Assembly (NCBI RefSeq): GCF_020177055.1
Contig: NZ_JAIQXT010000001.1
Span: 124,001 to 188,000 of the forward strand
From: Sphingomonas sp. R647
GTDB lineage: Bacteria; Pseudomonadota; Alphaproteobacteria; Sphingomonadales; Sphingomonadaceae
Direction of reading: 5' to 3'
DNA: 64,000 bases
Shown: positions 8,687 to 16,366 of the stretch, piece by piece
Position numbering within the stretch: position 1 is the stretch's first letter
Layout of the letters: each line of letters begins with the position of its first letter
Translations under genes and position numbers: made by a program
The notes under the pieces: model-generated
Told to the model about the DNA's origin: nothing
Database searches by the model: none
The model's input: the letters and a program-made list of their open reading frames with translations, nothing else

Positions 8687-10357
8687 TCAACTCACAACTT
8701 GCGCTGAGCCGACGCGGGCCGCGTCCCGACGTGCCTGGTAGCTCAACAAGGGTTCAAGGCGTCCCGCCAAAAATCTTGCGCGTGATGCGGCTCTTCGCAC
8801 CTTGCCGCTGGTCGTCCGAGGGATGGCGCCGGGGGCGAGCAGGATCAGGTCATTGAGCCGCAATCCCTGGGCGTCGGCTACAGCGATCATCCCCGCCCGG
8901 ATCATCTCGTCCATCGTCTCCCGCGACGTCCCGCGCTCAACCTCGAACAATGCGATCACGGTCTCTTCGCCGTTGCGCTGGATCGAGAAGACCGCACCCA
9001 TTGCGCCGTATCCCCCACTGCTCGCTCGGATTACGACTTCGATATCGTCGGGGTGAATATTCTCGCCGTGATGGACGATGACATCCTTGAGTCTGCCGGT
9101 GACGAAGAGCTCGCCCTCGAGTTGGAAACCGAGATCGCCGGTGCGCAAATAGGTGGCGCTGGCGTCTCCTTGGATTTGAGCGGCGAAGACGTCGCGGTCG
9201 TCGTCGCTCGACTCGTATCCCTCGGCGACATGCTCCCCCTTGACCCAGATTTCTCCCTCGATGCCGTCCGCGACAAGCTGCCGGCTGGAGGGGTCGACGA
9301 TCTCGACACGCGCACCGGGTGTACCGCAACTGGCGACCTCGGGTGCCGCGCCATCTTGGGCCCGAACACGAAGCCCGGACCCTGCGGGACCGCCGCTTAC
9401 ATAGACCGTGGCTTCCGCGAGGCCATAGCACGGGAACAGCGATAGAGGATCGAACCCGTTCGCGTCGAAGCGGGTGGCAAAGGCGCGCAGGGTCTCGGGC
9501 CGGACCTTCTCGGCGCCGCAAAAGGCGACCCGCCAGCGTGAAAGGTCGCAAGGCTGTACCACCCGGTCCGCACGCCGTGTCACCAGGTCATAGGCGAAAT
9601 TAGGTGCTCCGCTCACGGTCACTGAATGCTCGCCAACCGCCTGGATCCAGGTTTCCGGCCGTCGCACGAAGGAGAGCGGCGTCATCATCAGCAGCGTCGC
9701 ACCGCTCGAGATCGCAAGGAGCAACTGTCCCACCAGACCCATGTCGTGATGCATGGGCAGCCAGGTGAGGACCCGGCTGTCCTCATCGACCTTCATCGCG
9801 GTTCGCAGCATGGCGAGGTTTGCGACGAGGTTGGCGTGGGTCACCCGCACGCCTTTCGGCGCTGCCGTCGAGCCGGAAGTGTATTGAAGCAGTGCAAGAG
9901 CCGCGGGATCGTGACGATACGGCTCCCCTGACGGTGCGGAGCGGCCAAGACGACCGTCGGTAGTCGGATCAAACCAGTCTAGCTCAGCGAGCGCGCCGGC
10001 GAGCGCCGCCGAGCCGGACAAGCGCAGTGCGTGCGCAACTCCGGCAGTCTCCACGATTGCGCGAAGGCGCTCGATGGCGCGCGGGCGCGATGAGGTCGGT
10101 ACGGGAACCGGCACGGCGTGCGCGCCCATCGTCCCAAGCAGCGCAGCGGCAAATTCAGGCGAGGATTCTGCGGGAAGCAGGATGCGCCGAGCGCGCATGC
10201 CTAAGCGGTCAAGCAATGCGCCAATGCGCCGTGCTTCCAATCGCAACGCACTATAGCTGAGGGTGGTCGAGACTGCACCGCGTGAGTCAAGCAACGCGAC
10301 GGCCACGGCGTTCGGCTTTTGCTCCGCCCATCGCTCGAGATCCGCAAGGATCGTCAT
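8687..10357 (-). CDS. Fatty acyl-AMP ligase (FAAL-type adenylating enzyme)
   Basis: 556 residues of the ANL superfamily. The P-loop LQYTSGSTAAPKGV, the segment WLPMHHDMGLVG and the core CYGLAEATVYV are the signature of FAAL enzymes, which form acyl-adenylates and hand the acyl group to an acyl carrier protein rather than to CoA. The C-terminal domain has the hinge TGRLKD and lysine segment TTSGKVRR. The ATG at 10357 overlaps the ACP stop (ATGA), which fixes this start over the longer frame to 10393. It should load a fatty acid on the ACP encoded just upstream. The acyl chain and final acceptor are unknown. Confidence 0.88.
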   Translation of the reverse strand: MTILADLERWAEQKPNAVAVALLDSRGAVSTTLSYSALRLEARRIGALLDRLGMRARRILLPAESSPEFAAALLGTMGAHAVPVPVPTSSRPRAIERLRAIVETAGVAHALRLSGSAALAGALAELDWFDPTTDGRLGRSAPSGEPYRHDPAALALLQYTSGSTAAPKGVRVTHANLVANLAMLRTAMKVDEDSRVLTWLPMHHDMGLVGQLLLAISSGATLLMMTPLSFVRRPETWIQAVGEHSVTVSGAPNFAYDLVTRRADRVVQPCDLSRWRVAFCGAEKVRPETLRAFATRFDANGFDPLSLFPCYGLAEATVYVSGGPAGSGLRVRAQDGAAPEVASCGTPGARVEIVDPSSRQLVADGIEGEIWVKGEHVAEGYESSDDDRDVFAAQIQGDASATYLRTGDLGFQLEGELFVTGRLKDVIVHHGENIHPDDIEVVIRASSGGYGAMGAVFSIQRNGEETVIALFEVERGTSRETMDEMIRAGMIAVADAQGLRLNDLILLAPGAIPRTTSGKVRRAASRARFLAGRLEPLLSYQARRDAARVGSAQVVS

Positions 10358-10596
10358 GCAGCGCGTTGCCCGCCCTTGATATCCTCGATCCACACCGCCA
10401 GACCTGCAGCGCTGGTTACCTCTTCCAGAAGGTCGAGTGGGATCTCGATCCTGAATTCGTCCTCCAGCATCAGGCCGAAGGTCACAGCCATGTTCGAATC
10501 ACCACCTAGATCGTAAAAATCTGCGTTCAATTCGATGCTTCTGTCCTGAAACAACTCGTGGAACAGGGCGAGGACGCGCTGTTCGATGTCGGTCAT
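10354..10596 (-). CDS. Acyl carrier protein
   Basis: 80 residues, normal length for a stand-alone ACP. The phosphopantetheine attachment serine is Ser34 in DLGGDSNMA. The surrounding acidic helices (ADFYDLGG, LMLEDEFRIEIPLDLLEE) fit the four-helix ACP fold. The GGDS form is typical of carrier proteins that serve FAAL, NRPS or PKS enzymes rather than the housekeeping DSL form of fatty acid synthesis. It is the first gene of a three-gene operon with a FAAL-type ligase and a radical SAM protein. A holo-ACP synthase is not present in the window and would be supplied elsewhere. Confidence 0.88.
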   Translation of the reverse strand: MTDIEQRVLALFHELFQDRSIELNADFYDLGGDSNMAVTFGLMLEDEFRIEIPLDLLEEVTSAAGLAVWIEDIKGGQRAA

Positions 10597-10650
10597 TGGA
10601 TATGTAACCTCTCAAAGATGCTGACCAGCAGCTTGTAATACCGAAATTTT

Positions 10651-10660
10651 GAGCTAGCTC
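10651..10660. promoter_or_regulatory. Perfect palindrome in the divergent promoter gap
   Basis: GAGCTAGCTC lies in the 93-base gap between the divergent ACP operon and the gene at 10690. A ten-base perfect palindrome centred in a divergent gap is a reasonable operator candidate, but it is short enough to occur by chance and no local regulator gene is present. Confidence 0.3.
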
Positions 10661-10689
10661 GACCATATAGTCTGACCACATAAGCGTCC

Positions 10690-11946
10690 ATGATGGTTCA
10701 CCAGATTCGAGTTTTTCTCGATCGAGTGCTGCTAGGGCTGGTTGCCCGAACGCTCGGTCGGCACCATCGCAGCGCGCTCAGTGCGCTCATTTCGTGTGCC
10801 CGGTCGCATTACGCCTTGGTGCTTTTTCCTTTGATCTACCGCGCACAGTTGCATTGGTCTCGCGGCGACGCGGAGGCCGCCGACCTGCTATGGCAACGGC
10901 TTGAAAGTGCAATGCCCGGCTCAAGCCTGTGGCCGCTTGCCCGTGCCAATGCGGCGCGCCTCTCGGGGGACCTCGTCGCGCAGGGAGAAATCCTCGCGCG
11001 AGCACAAGCACGCGGGGTGCGTGATCCAATGATCGAAGCGTCGATCGACTCATCGCGCCCAGGCGGCAAGGTCGCTGCCGATGCGCGAGCACTGATCGAC
11101 GAAACCTCGACGCCTCCAGCGACAGTGTTTCAGGCCAGTATCCACCTTTCGGCTGACGGACAGCTGACGGAGGCGCGTCGGGGGCTCGATCGCCTCTTAT
11201 CAGACCCTCGCCTGGGGTGGGAAGCACAGGTGCAACTGCTCGCGCTGGATCTGGTAGAGAGATTCGGGACCGTCTCGACCCTTCCGGGGTGGTTCTCGCC
11301 GAAGCGGGGTTCGGCGTTGATCCGCACGGACTCCGACACGCTGCTTGTCGTATTCCTGCAACCTGGCGGCACGTTTGGCGTCTCGGCCAACGCGATCCAC
11401 GCGCTACTCGGCGCTGCGCCTCCTAACATTCTCTATCTCTACGATAGCAAAGCCCTCTTTCATCTTGCGGGCACGGATCGGTTCGGAGCTGGATATCGCG
11501 AGATGATCCACGGCATTAGGCTTTGTGCGGCGGAAATCGGGGCAAAACGGATCATGACTTTCGGGCGATGCGCCCCTGGCTTCACCGCGATCAAGGCGGG
11601 CCTCGATCTGGCTGCCATGCGTGTCATAGCGATTTCCCCGGTCACGACGATGGTGACCAGCCAGATGAGCGAAGACGCCCGCGCGCCGGTGCTCCAACGC
11701 AGGCTGGCGGAGGCGCTTTCCGAACATGAGCGGGACGTGCTGCCACAATTGATGCAGCAAGACCGCACCAGTTTTGATATTTTCTATAACCGGGCGCATC
11801 GCCGCGACAACGATTATGCGCAGCGCATAGCGGCGGCTCAGCGCGTCAGCCTATATCCTCTGGACGAGCCGGACCGGCGCGATCCGATCGAGCGGCTGCT
11901 TGTGCCACCGCTAGGCCGTGTCTCCAACCGCCTTGACGAAACCTAG
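10690..11946 (+). CDS. Helical-repeat protein with alpha/beta-hydrolase-like domain, Cys at the nucleophile elbow
   Basis: 418 residues. Residues about 1-190 are helical with TPR-like spacing (AQLHWSRGDAEAADLLWQRL). Residues about 215-345 read as an alpha/beta-hydrolase-like core: strand TLLVVFLQPGG, then NILYLYDS, a helix, and an elbow FGRCAPGF followed by AMRVIAISPVTTM. In relatives I recall this elbow reads G-x-S-x-G-G; here it is Gly292-Arg293-Cys294-Ala295-Pro296-Gly297, so Ser is replaced by Cys. No signal peptide is obvious. The gene is divergent from the ACP operon and converges on the peptide gene. Its position suggests a role in the peptide/acyl pathway, possibly acyl transfer or proteolysis, but function is not established. 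Confidence 0.6.
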   Translation: MMVHQIRVFLDRVLLGLVARTLGRHHRSALSALISCARSHYALVLFPLIYRAQLHWSRGDAEAADLLWQRLESAMPGSSLWPLARANAARLSGDLVAQGEILARAQARGVRDPMIEASIDSSRPGGKVAADARALIDETSTPPATVFQASIHLSADGQLTEARRGLDRLLSDPRLGWEAQVQLLALDLVERFGTVSTLPGWFSPKRGSALIRTDSDTLLVVFLQPGGTFGVSANAIHALLGAAPPNILYLYDSKALFHLAGTDRFGAGYREMIHGIRLCAAEIGAKRIMTFGRCAPGFTAIKAGLDLAAMRVIAISPVTTMVTSQMSEDARAPVLQRRLAEALSEHERDVLPQLMQQDRTSFDIFYNRAHRRDNDYAQRIAAAQRVSLYPLDEPDRRDPIERLLVPPLGRVSNRLDET

Positions 11947-11950
11947 GCTG

Positions 11951-11972
11951 GGACAGTCGCGATCGACTGGCC
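11951..11972. terminator. Hairpin between convergent genes
   Basis: CAGTCG (11954-11959), loop CGAT, CGACTG (11964-11969) forms a perfect six-base stem that can extend by two GG:CC pairs beyond one mismatch. It lies in the 35-base gap between the convergent stop codons at 11946 and 11982. There is no T-tract, so it could slow polymerase from either side but is not a classical intrinsic terminator. Confidence 0.45.
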
Positions 11973-11981
11973 TGGCCGATC

Positions 11982-12125
11982 TCAGCTGCAATCGACCTGG
12001 CCGTCATTGGATCCCGGAACGCTCGTGAAATTTGCGGTCTCGCGCAGATCAAGCTCCTGCAGCACCGGGGCCGTCCATGCCTCTTTTTCCGAAGCGATAT
12101 CGCGAACTTGGCTACTCTGAGACAT
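11982..12125 (-). CDS. Small ribosomal peptide precursor with lasso-type leader (47 aa)
   Basis: A short gene. ATG 12125 is preceded by AGGA at eight bases; longer in-frame starts at 12134 and 12155 lack such a site. The peptide has a leader with W17-x-x-P20-x-x-x-x-L25-D26-x-x-x-T30, the pattern and spacing of paeninodin-type lasso precursors that bind a PqqD-like B1 protein and end with Thr at the penultimate leader position. The remaining segment is NFTSVPGSNDGQVDCS and ends in Ser47. If cleavage follows the Thr rule (after A31), there is no Asp/Glu at ring positions 7-9; Asp41 would be residue 10, or residue 9 if Phe33 were first. The gene sits between the helical-repeat gene and the cyclase homologue, on the opposite strand to both. 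A terminal Ser fits phosphorylation by the HprK-type kinase encoded nearby. Confidence 0.72.
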   Translation of the reverse strand: MSQSSQVRDIASEKEAWTAPVLQELDLRETANFTSVPGSNDGQVDCS

Positions 12126-12259
12126 GGTCGTCATCCTGCTGATTTTTTCCGCCATCGGCGGATATGTCAGCTATGGACACAAAGTCATTGCAATCTCAAT
12201 AGCAAAAGGGCTGGGCAATGGCTTTGAGTGGCCGCGCCGATAGAGTGAAGGGGTGGTTC

Positions 12260-12310
12260 ATGAAGCAATCGGCTAAGCGTCGGCTGCTGCGCGAGGCCGG
12301 CTCGCGATGA
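12260..12310 (+). CDS. Possible 16-residue coupled peptide before the cyclase gene
   Basis: ATG 12260 follows AAGGGG at eight bases and opens a very basic 16-residue frame (MKQSAKRRLLREAGSR) whose TGA overlaps the ATG of the next gene (ATGA). This is the arrangement of a translational coupling leader. The frame is too short to judge as a product, so it may only deliver ribosomes to the asparagine-synthetase-like gene. Confidence 0.3.
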   Translation: MKQSAKRRLLREAGSR

Positions 12311-14151
12311 CGTCGATCGCGGCAACATCGGGTGGTGGATCGACGGGCAATTTGTGTCGGCGGATCTTGGCCGGGCTGCGTCTATATGGGGCGGATGGGG
12401 AATCGTGTGCGGACCTGGACGCGGCCGCAATGGGCGTCGTCTATGCGCGCCGCACGCCGGAGGACCGGTTTGATCGCCAGCCGATTGACCTTGCGGGAGG
12501 GCGATACACGCTGGTTGCGGATTGCCGGGTCGACAATCGTTCGGATCTGATCGCGGCTCTGTCCCTGGGCGGCGCGGCAGCGCGCCTGAGCGACGCGGCG
12601 ATCATCGCACATGCCTTCGAGACCTGGGGCGTTGCAAGTTTCGACCGTCTACGCGGCGATTTTGCAATCGCGATCTGGGACCGAACCGATCGCCGATTTA
12701 TCGTCGCACGCGATCCGGCCGGTTGTGCCCCCCTCTTCTTTCATGCGCGCGATGGCGTCGTTGCGCTCGCATCAATGCCGCGCGCGCTCCATGCGATCGA
12801 GACGGTTCCGCGCCGGGCGGATACCGCGTTTATTACCAATGCGATCCGCGCGGGTGGCATGTTCGACGCCTCAAGTTTCTGGGATGGCATCGGGAGGGTG
12901 CTACCGGGTCATTTTGGTTATCTCGATTCCGATGGTCTGAAACAGGAGCGTTACTGGTACCCGCCTCAACTGCGCAGTCTTGGCACGAGCTTCGACGACT
13001 ATGTGGAAGGCTTGAAGGAACAGGTCGAACGAGCAGTTTCGCGACGTCTGCGCGGAGAGCTGAACGTTGCTACGCATTTGAGCGCGGGCCTCGATAGCGG
13101 CTCCGTCACTGGTGCGGCGGCGAGCATTCTTCGCGATCACGGGCGTGTGATTGCGTTTACCGCCGGTCCGCGAGAAGGATTCGCCGCACACAACGGGACG
13201 CGCATCGAGGATGAAACGACGCTGGCGGCGGCGACCGCCCGACTTCATTCCAATGTCGAACATGTAGTCGTGCGCCCGGGGCCCGACTGGGCGACCTCCG
13301 CGATCGAGACTGTCTTTGAATATTGGCAGGCGCCGACGACCAATATCTGCAACCTGGGCTGGAACGAACAAATCAACGCAGACGCTCAGGCCCGCGGGTT
13401 GCGCGTTCTGATGCCCGCGACGCTTGGAAATCTCGCATTGAGCTACGGCGGTGAACATATCTTCTCGGACCCGATTGCACAGCAAGACTGGGGGCAGCTT
13501 GCGAAGAACATTCTGGGGGAGCTTCACGCGCCGATCGGCGTCGCGCGCGCCTTTGCGCGCATGGCCCGCGACTCTCTCAGGCGCCGCTTCAGGCCGGGAC
13601 GGGTGGGGAAGAGCTGGACCTATTTCCCTGGAAGTGAGCCGTTTGCGGACATCGTCCTTGAACCGACCTATCGCGATATTCTGATGCGATCGGTCGCGCG
13701 AGCTGATCGAGGCAATATGCACAAGGGAACATGGGGCAAATGGGGGATCGACATCCGTGACCCCAGTACCGATCGCGACCTGATGGACTATGTCGCCTCG
13801 GTGCCGCTCGCAATGTTTCGAACGGGGGGCGTCGAACGTGCGTTAATCAAGGCCGCAGCCGTTGGCTGGATCGCGCCCGAGGCACTGACCGAACGGCGCA
13901 AGGGGCTCCAATCGGCCGATTGGTACGAGCAGGTCGCGGCGCATCGGGACTGGCTGCACCATCAGCTTGATGCGATTGCCGATCATGAGGAGGCGGCAGG
14001 GATGGTGGGCATCGACCGGCTACGCCGGATTCTGAACGAGAGTCCGGGAGATTGGCGAGATCCTGAGGTTTTCGCGCAATATCGTCACGCGCTGCTGCGG
14101 GGAATTTCCGCCGGTCACTTTATTCGCCGGGCGAGCGGAGGGAACCGCTAG
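12307..14151 (+). CDS. Asparagine synthetase-like peptide cyclase (lasso C-protein type)
   Basis: 614 residues. The N-terminal half has the fold of a class II glutamine amidotransferase (DRLRGDFAIAIWDRTDRRF, ARDPAG) but lacks the catalytic Cys at position 2, so it should not use glutamine. The C-terminal half has the ATP-pyrophosphatase loop SAGLDS at 259-264 and the helical end DLMDYVASVPLAMF seen in lasso cyclases. Such enzymes adenylate an Asp or Glu side chain and close a macrolactam on the peptide N-terminus. The neighbours (peptide with lasso-type leader, PqqD-like protein, HprK-type kinase) support a RiPP role over asparagine synthesis. GAGG about ten bases upstream and ATGA coupling to a tiny frame support this start. 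Confidence 0.82.
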   Translation: MTSIAATSGGGSTGNLCRRILAGLRLYGADGESCADLDAAAMGVVYARRTPEDRFDRQPIDLAGGRYTLVADCRVDNRSDLIAALSLGGAAARLSDAAIIAHAFETWGVASFDRLRGDFAIAIWDRTDRRFIVARDPAGCAPLFFHARDGVVALASMPRALHAIETVPRRADTAFITNAIRAGGMFDASSFWDGIGRVLPGHFGYLDSDGLKQERYWYPPQLRSLGTSFDDYVEGLKEQVERAVSRRLRGELNVATHLSAGLDSGSVTGAAASILRDHGRVIAFTAGPREGFAAHNGTRIEDETTLAAATARLHSNVEHVVVRPGPDWATSAIETVFEYWQAPTTNICNLGWNEQINADAQARGLRVLMPATLGNLALSYGGEHIFSDPIAQQDWGQLAKNILGELHAPIGVARAFARMARDSLRRRFRPGRVGKSWTYFPGSEPFADIVLEPTYRDILMRSVARADRGNMHKGTWGKWGIDIRDPSTDRDLMDYVASVPLAMFRTGGVERALIKAAAVGWIAPEALTERRKGLQSADWYEQVAAHRDWLHHQLDAIADHEEAAGMVGIDRLRRILNESPGDWRDPEVFAQYRHALLRGISAGHFIRRASGGNR

Positions 14152-14176
14152 ATCAGGTCCTGCAAACTCTACGAGA

Positions 14177-15079
14177 TTACCCAAGCGCGGCGAGTTGCGT
14201 GACGATCCGATCAGCCGTTTCATCAATACGGCGACTGTCCCAAGGGCGCTGAAGCTCGAAAATCGGAACATGTTGTGCGAGCTTTAGGCAGGTTTGAAAA
14301 TGAAGCGATGGGTCGCCGATTACCGGCAGGAAACTGGCGCGATAGGTATTGGCGGCGAGCGCCTCAACTGCGCTGAAGCCGTGCAGCGAACACGCGCAGA
14401 CATCAGGCCCATCTGAACCAATCACGAAGATCCCCCTTAGAGGCAAGGCATGTTCGGGCTGGGAGGCGCGGGTCGGCACAACGAACTTGTCCATGCCGCT
14501 CCGCACGCGCCTCAAGGTAGAGGCATCGCGCCCGGAGCGCTCGATTGCATCGCTCCACAGTCGCACGCGTGGAATGCCCGGCTGGGCGACAAACGCCCCG
14601 TCGATGCCGCTGCTGATCACGCAGATGTCGTCGCTCAGAATTGCATGACCTCGGTCCAGAAATGCAGCGGCTAGCGTCGATTTTCCGGCCCGTGACGGCC
14701 CGGCGAATGCAACGGCCTGACCCTCGATAACAATCGCATTGGCGTGAAGCGGGAACATCCTGCGTTGGCAGAATATTGCCCCCATGGCTGTGCCCATGAG
14801 AAAAAGACGGATTGTGGCCTCGTCAGCTGAGGGATCCGGATCGATCCGGATCTGCGTGCCCCCAGACACTTGAAACCGAGCCACCGATTTGACCGAAACG
14901 GTGGCTCCGTACTCGGTCACGGATAACCCATAGGGATCTTTTGTGGCGACCGCCGGGGGCACGTGTCCCCAACTGACCGTGACGTCAGGCCGCGTTTCCT
15001 CAAGTGAGGAGCGAAGCTCGGGAAGCTCGATTTCAGAGCTGAGCGTGAGGCCGAACACGCGATAGACATGCGTCGTCAT
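14177..15079 (-). CDS. HprK-related serine kinase of RiPP type
   Basis: 300 residues from ATG 15079; a GTG at 15094 would add five. After an N-terminal beta-rich part (VYRVFGLTLSSEIELPEL), the P-loop GPSRAGKST (127-135) and paired acidic residues Asp150-Asp151 match the C-terminal kinase domain of HPr kinase. No HPr, EI or other PTS gene is present. Homologues such as PadeK and ThcoK phosphorylate the C-terminal serine of lasso peptide precursors, and the peptide encoded at 11982-12125 ends in serine. It follows the PqqD-like gene after 42 bases, so the two form an operon. It converges on the cyclase homologue with 25 bases between stops. Confidence 0.85.
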   Translation of the reverse strand: MTTHVYRVFGLTLSSEIELPELRSSLEETRPDVTVSWGHVPPAVATKDPYGLSVTEYGATVSVKSVARFQVSGGTQIRIDPDPSADEATIRLFLMGTAMGAIFCQRRMFPLHANAIVIEGQAVAFAGPSRAGKSTLAAAFLDRGHAILSDDICVISSGIDGAFVAQPGIPRVRLWSDAIERSGRDASTLRRVRSGMDKFVVPTRASQPEHALPLRGIFVIGSDGPDVCACSLHGFSAVEALAANTYRASFLPVIGDPSLHFQTCLKLAQHVPIFELQRPWDSRRIDETADRIVTQLAALG

Positions 15080-15121
15080 GAGCGGCGACGGCACCCGGTT
15101 GCTCGGGTACGCAAGGTTGAG

Positions 15122-15442
15122 CTAAGCATCGATCATTCTGACCATTTTTCGCACAGAAAGCTGCTCGATGAGGGTCGCGACGTCGCGCGCGCAGCGTTCG
15201 GCATCGACCTCGTAATGCCTTTCGAGCCGCTTTACCAAGTCAGGGACTGTCACTGGCGATGCGAGATACTCCCAAATCCGCGCCCCGATGGGGTCAAGCC
15301 CGTAATAGACACCCCTCTCTGCGTCGAGCATCAGCATTTCGCCGTCCATCGAGGCGGTAATTAGTCCTTCAGCCCGAATCCAATGTTTCGACCTGCGTCC
15401 AGATTCATTAAGCACGCGAACCTCCGCTACTAGCAACGCCAT
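15122..15442 (-). CDS. PqqD-like peptide recognition protein
   Basis: 106 residues with the PqqD fold pattern: TASMDGEMLMLDAERGVYYGLDPIGARIWEYL, then a helical C-terminus (VPDLVKRLERHYEV, VATLIEQL). PqqD-like domains bind leader peptides in many RiPP systems and act as the B1 protein of lasso pathways. The likely partner is the leader with the W-x-x-P motif encoded at 11982-12125. It is first in an operon with the HprK-type kinase. A B2-type transglutaminase-like protease, usually next to B1, is absent here. The type often seen beside HprK-related kinases was named PqqD_rel_X in TIGRFAMs (from memory). Confidence 0.82.
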   Translation of the reverse strand: MALLVAEVRVLNESGRRSKHWIRAEGLITASMDGEMLMLDAERGVYYGLDPIGARIWEYLASPVTVPDLVKRLERHYEVDAERCARDVATLIEQLSVRKMVRMIDA

Positions 15443-15670
15443 AGATGCTCACCTCGGTGGCGATCAATGACGATCTGGCACCAGAACCACCCTAGGTAAC
15501 CGACTGCCGACCATCATCTCGTCGTTGTTTAGAGAGACTACGTGGCCATCGCCAATTCAAGCCGTGAAGATCATTTGGTAGGGAAGTCGCGACACAGTCC
15601 GCGTCCCAGCTTCTTGCTCACAACGGGCTGCATGGAAGAGGTCGCAGCATGATGCCCGCAGAGACGGGTT

Positions 15671-16366
15671 GTGGGAATCGGACTCGTCGCCGGCCTGTTG
15701 GCGCTAGCTGGCTGCGGTCTGTCTTACCCGAGCGAGACCATCCGCTATCGCATGACCGTTGATATCAACACCCCCGACGGTCTCCGAAGCGGATCGAACG
15801 TGATCGCATCTACGATCACCGCCGGTCCGGGCTTCGGCGATGCCAGCGGGATCGCGTATCGTCTTAGGGGCGAAGCCGTGGCCGTGCCCCTGCCGAGCGG
15901 CAGAATGCTGTTTGCAGTGCCGGCGCCAGAAAAGGGCGGCGATGCTGGAGCCTATCACGCCGGCCTGATGCAGCGCGCTGCGTGCAGAAAGGGCCGGCCC
16001 ACGGCTCGACCCGACCCTAGGCTCTGCGGAAAAACGTTCCGACGGTGGGCGCGGGAGCAGACGCTTGCAGTCGAATTAAGTCCGTCGGACTATCCGATCC
16101 TCTTGATCTTCCGTGACGGCACCGATCCGAAATCGTTTCAGAGGGTTAGCCCTGCGGATTTCGCTTCCGTATTCGGGCCCGGCTATGCGCTGCGCGGCGT
16201 CACATTGCGGGTGACGGACGAGGACATAACCACCGGAATCGAGAAGAAGTTGGGATGGATTGGCGGCTATCGGAATAAGACTTTCGCGGGTAACCGATTT
16301 GGGGTGGATAACTCACCTGCGGATAGTCTGGGAACTGGAAGCTTTTCGATGGAGCTCGGCGAATAA
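15671..16366 (+). CDS. Predicted lipoprotein of unknown function
   Basis: 231 residues from GTG 15671. A hydrophobic start ends in LLALAGCG, a lipobox with Cys15, so the mature protein is probably lipid-anchored. The remainder alternates beta strands with YRMTVDINTPDGLRSGSNVIAS and has a C-terminal segment FAGNRFGVDNSPADSLGTG. I do not recognise a named domain; similar lipoproteins recur in sphingomonad genomes as hypothetical proteins. It lies next to the PqqD/kinase operon on the opposite strand, with no clear link to it. In-frame ATG codons upstream are absent, which makes GTG the best start. Confidence 0.65.
   Translation: MGIGLVAGLLALAGCGLSYPSETIRYRMTVDINTPDGLRSGSNVIASTITAGPGFGDASGIAYRLRGEAVAVPLPSGRMLFAVPAPEKGGDAGAYHAGLMQRAACRKGRPTARPDPRLCGKTFRRWAREQTLAVELSPSDYPILLIFRDGTDPKSFQRVSPADFASVFGPGYALRGVTLRVTDEDITTGIEKKLGWIGGYRNKTFAGNRFGVDNSPADSLGTGSFSMELGE

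Noticed and set aside
12124-12243. 39-codon hydrophobic plus-strand frame overlapping the peptide gene start
   Set aside because: It begins one base from the precursor start on the opposite strand, has no Shine-Dalgarno and no family pattern; probably chance.
14177-15079. Classical HPr kinase/phosphorylase of the nitrogen PTS
   Set aside because: There is no PTS gene nearby, the protein has the longer N-terminal part of the RiPP-type kinases, and its neighbours are a PqqD-like protein and a cyclase homologue.
15542-15652. 36-residue GTG-started frame ending TTGCMEEVAA, considered as a second precursor
   Set aside because: It has a weak AGAGAG site but no W/Y-x-x-P motif, and the tail is too short for a ring. 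No support beyond position.
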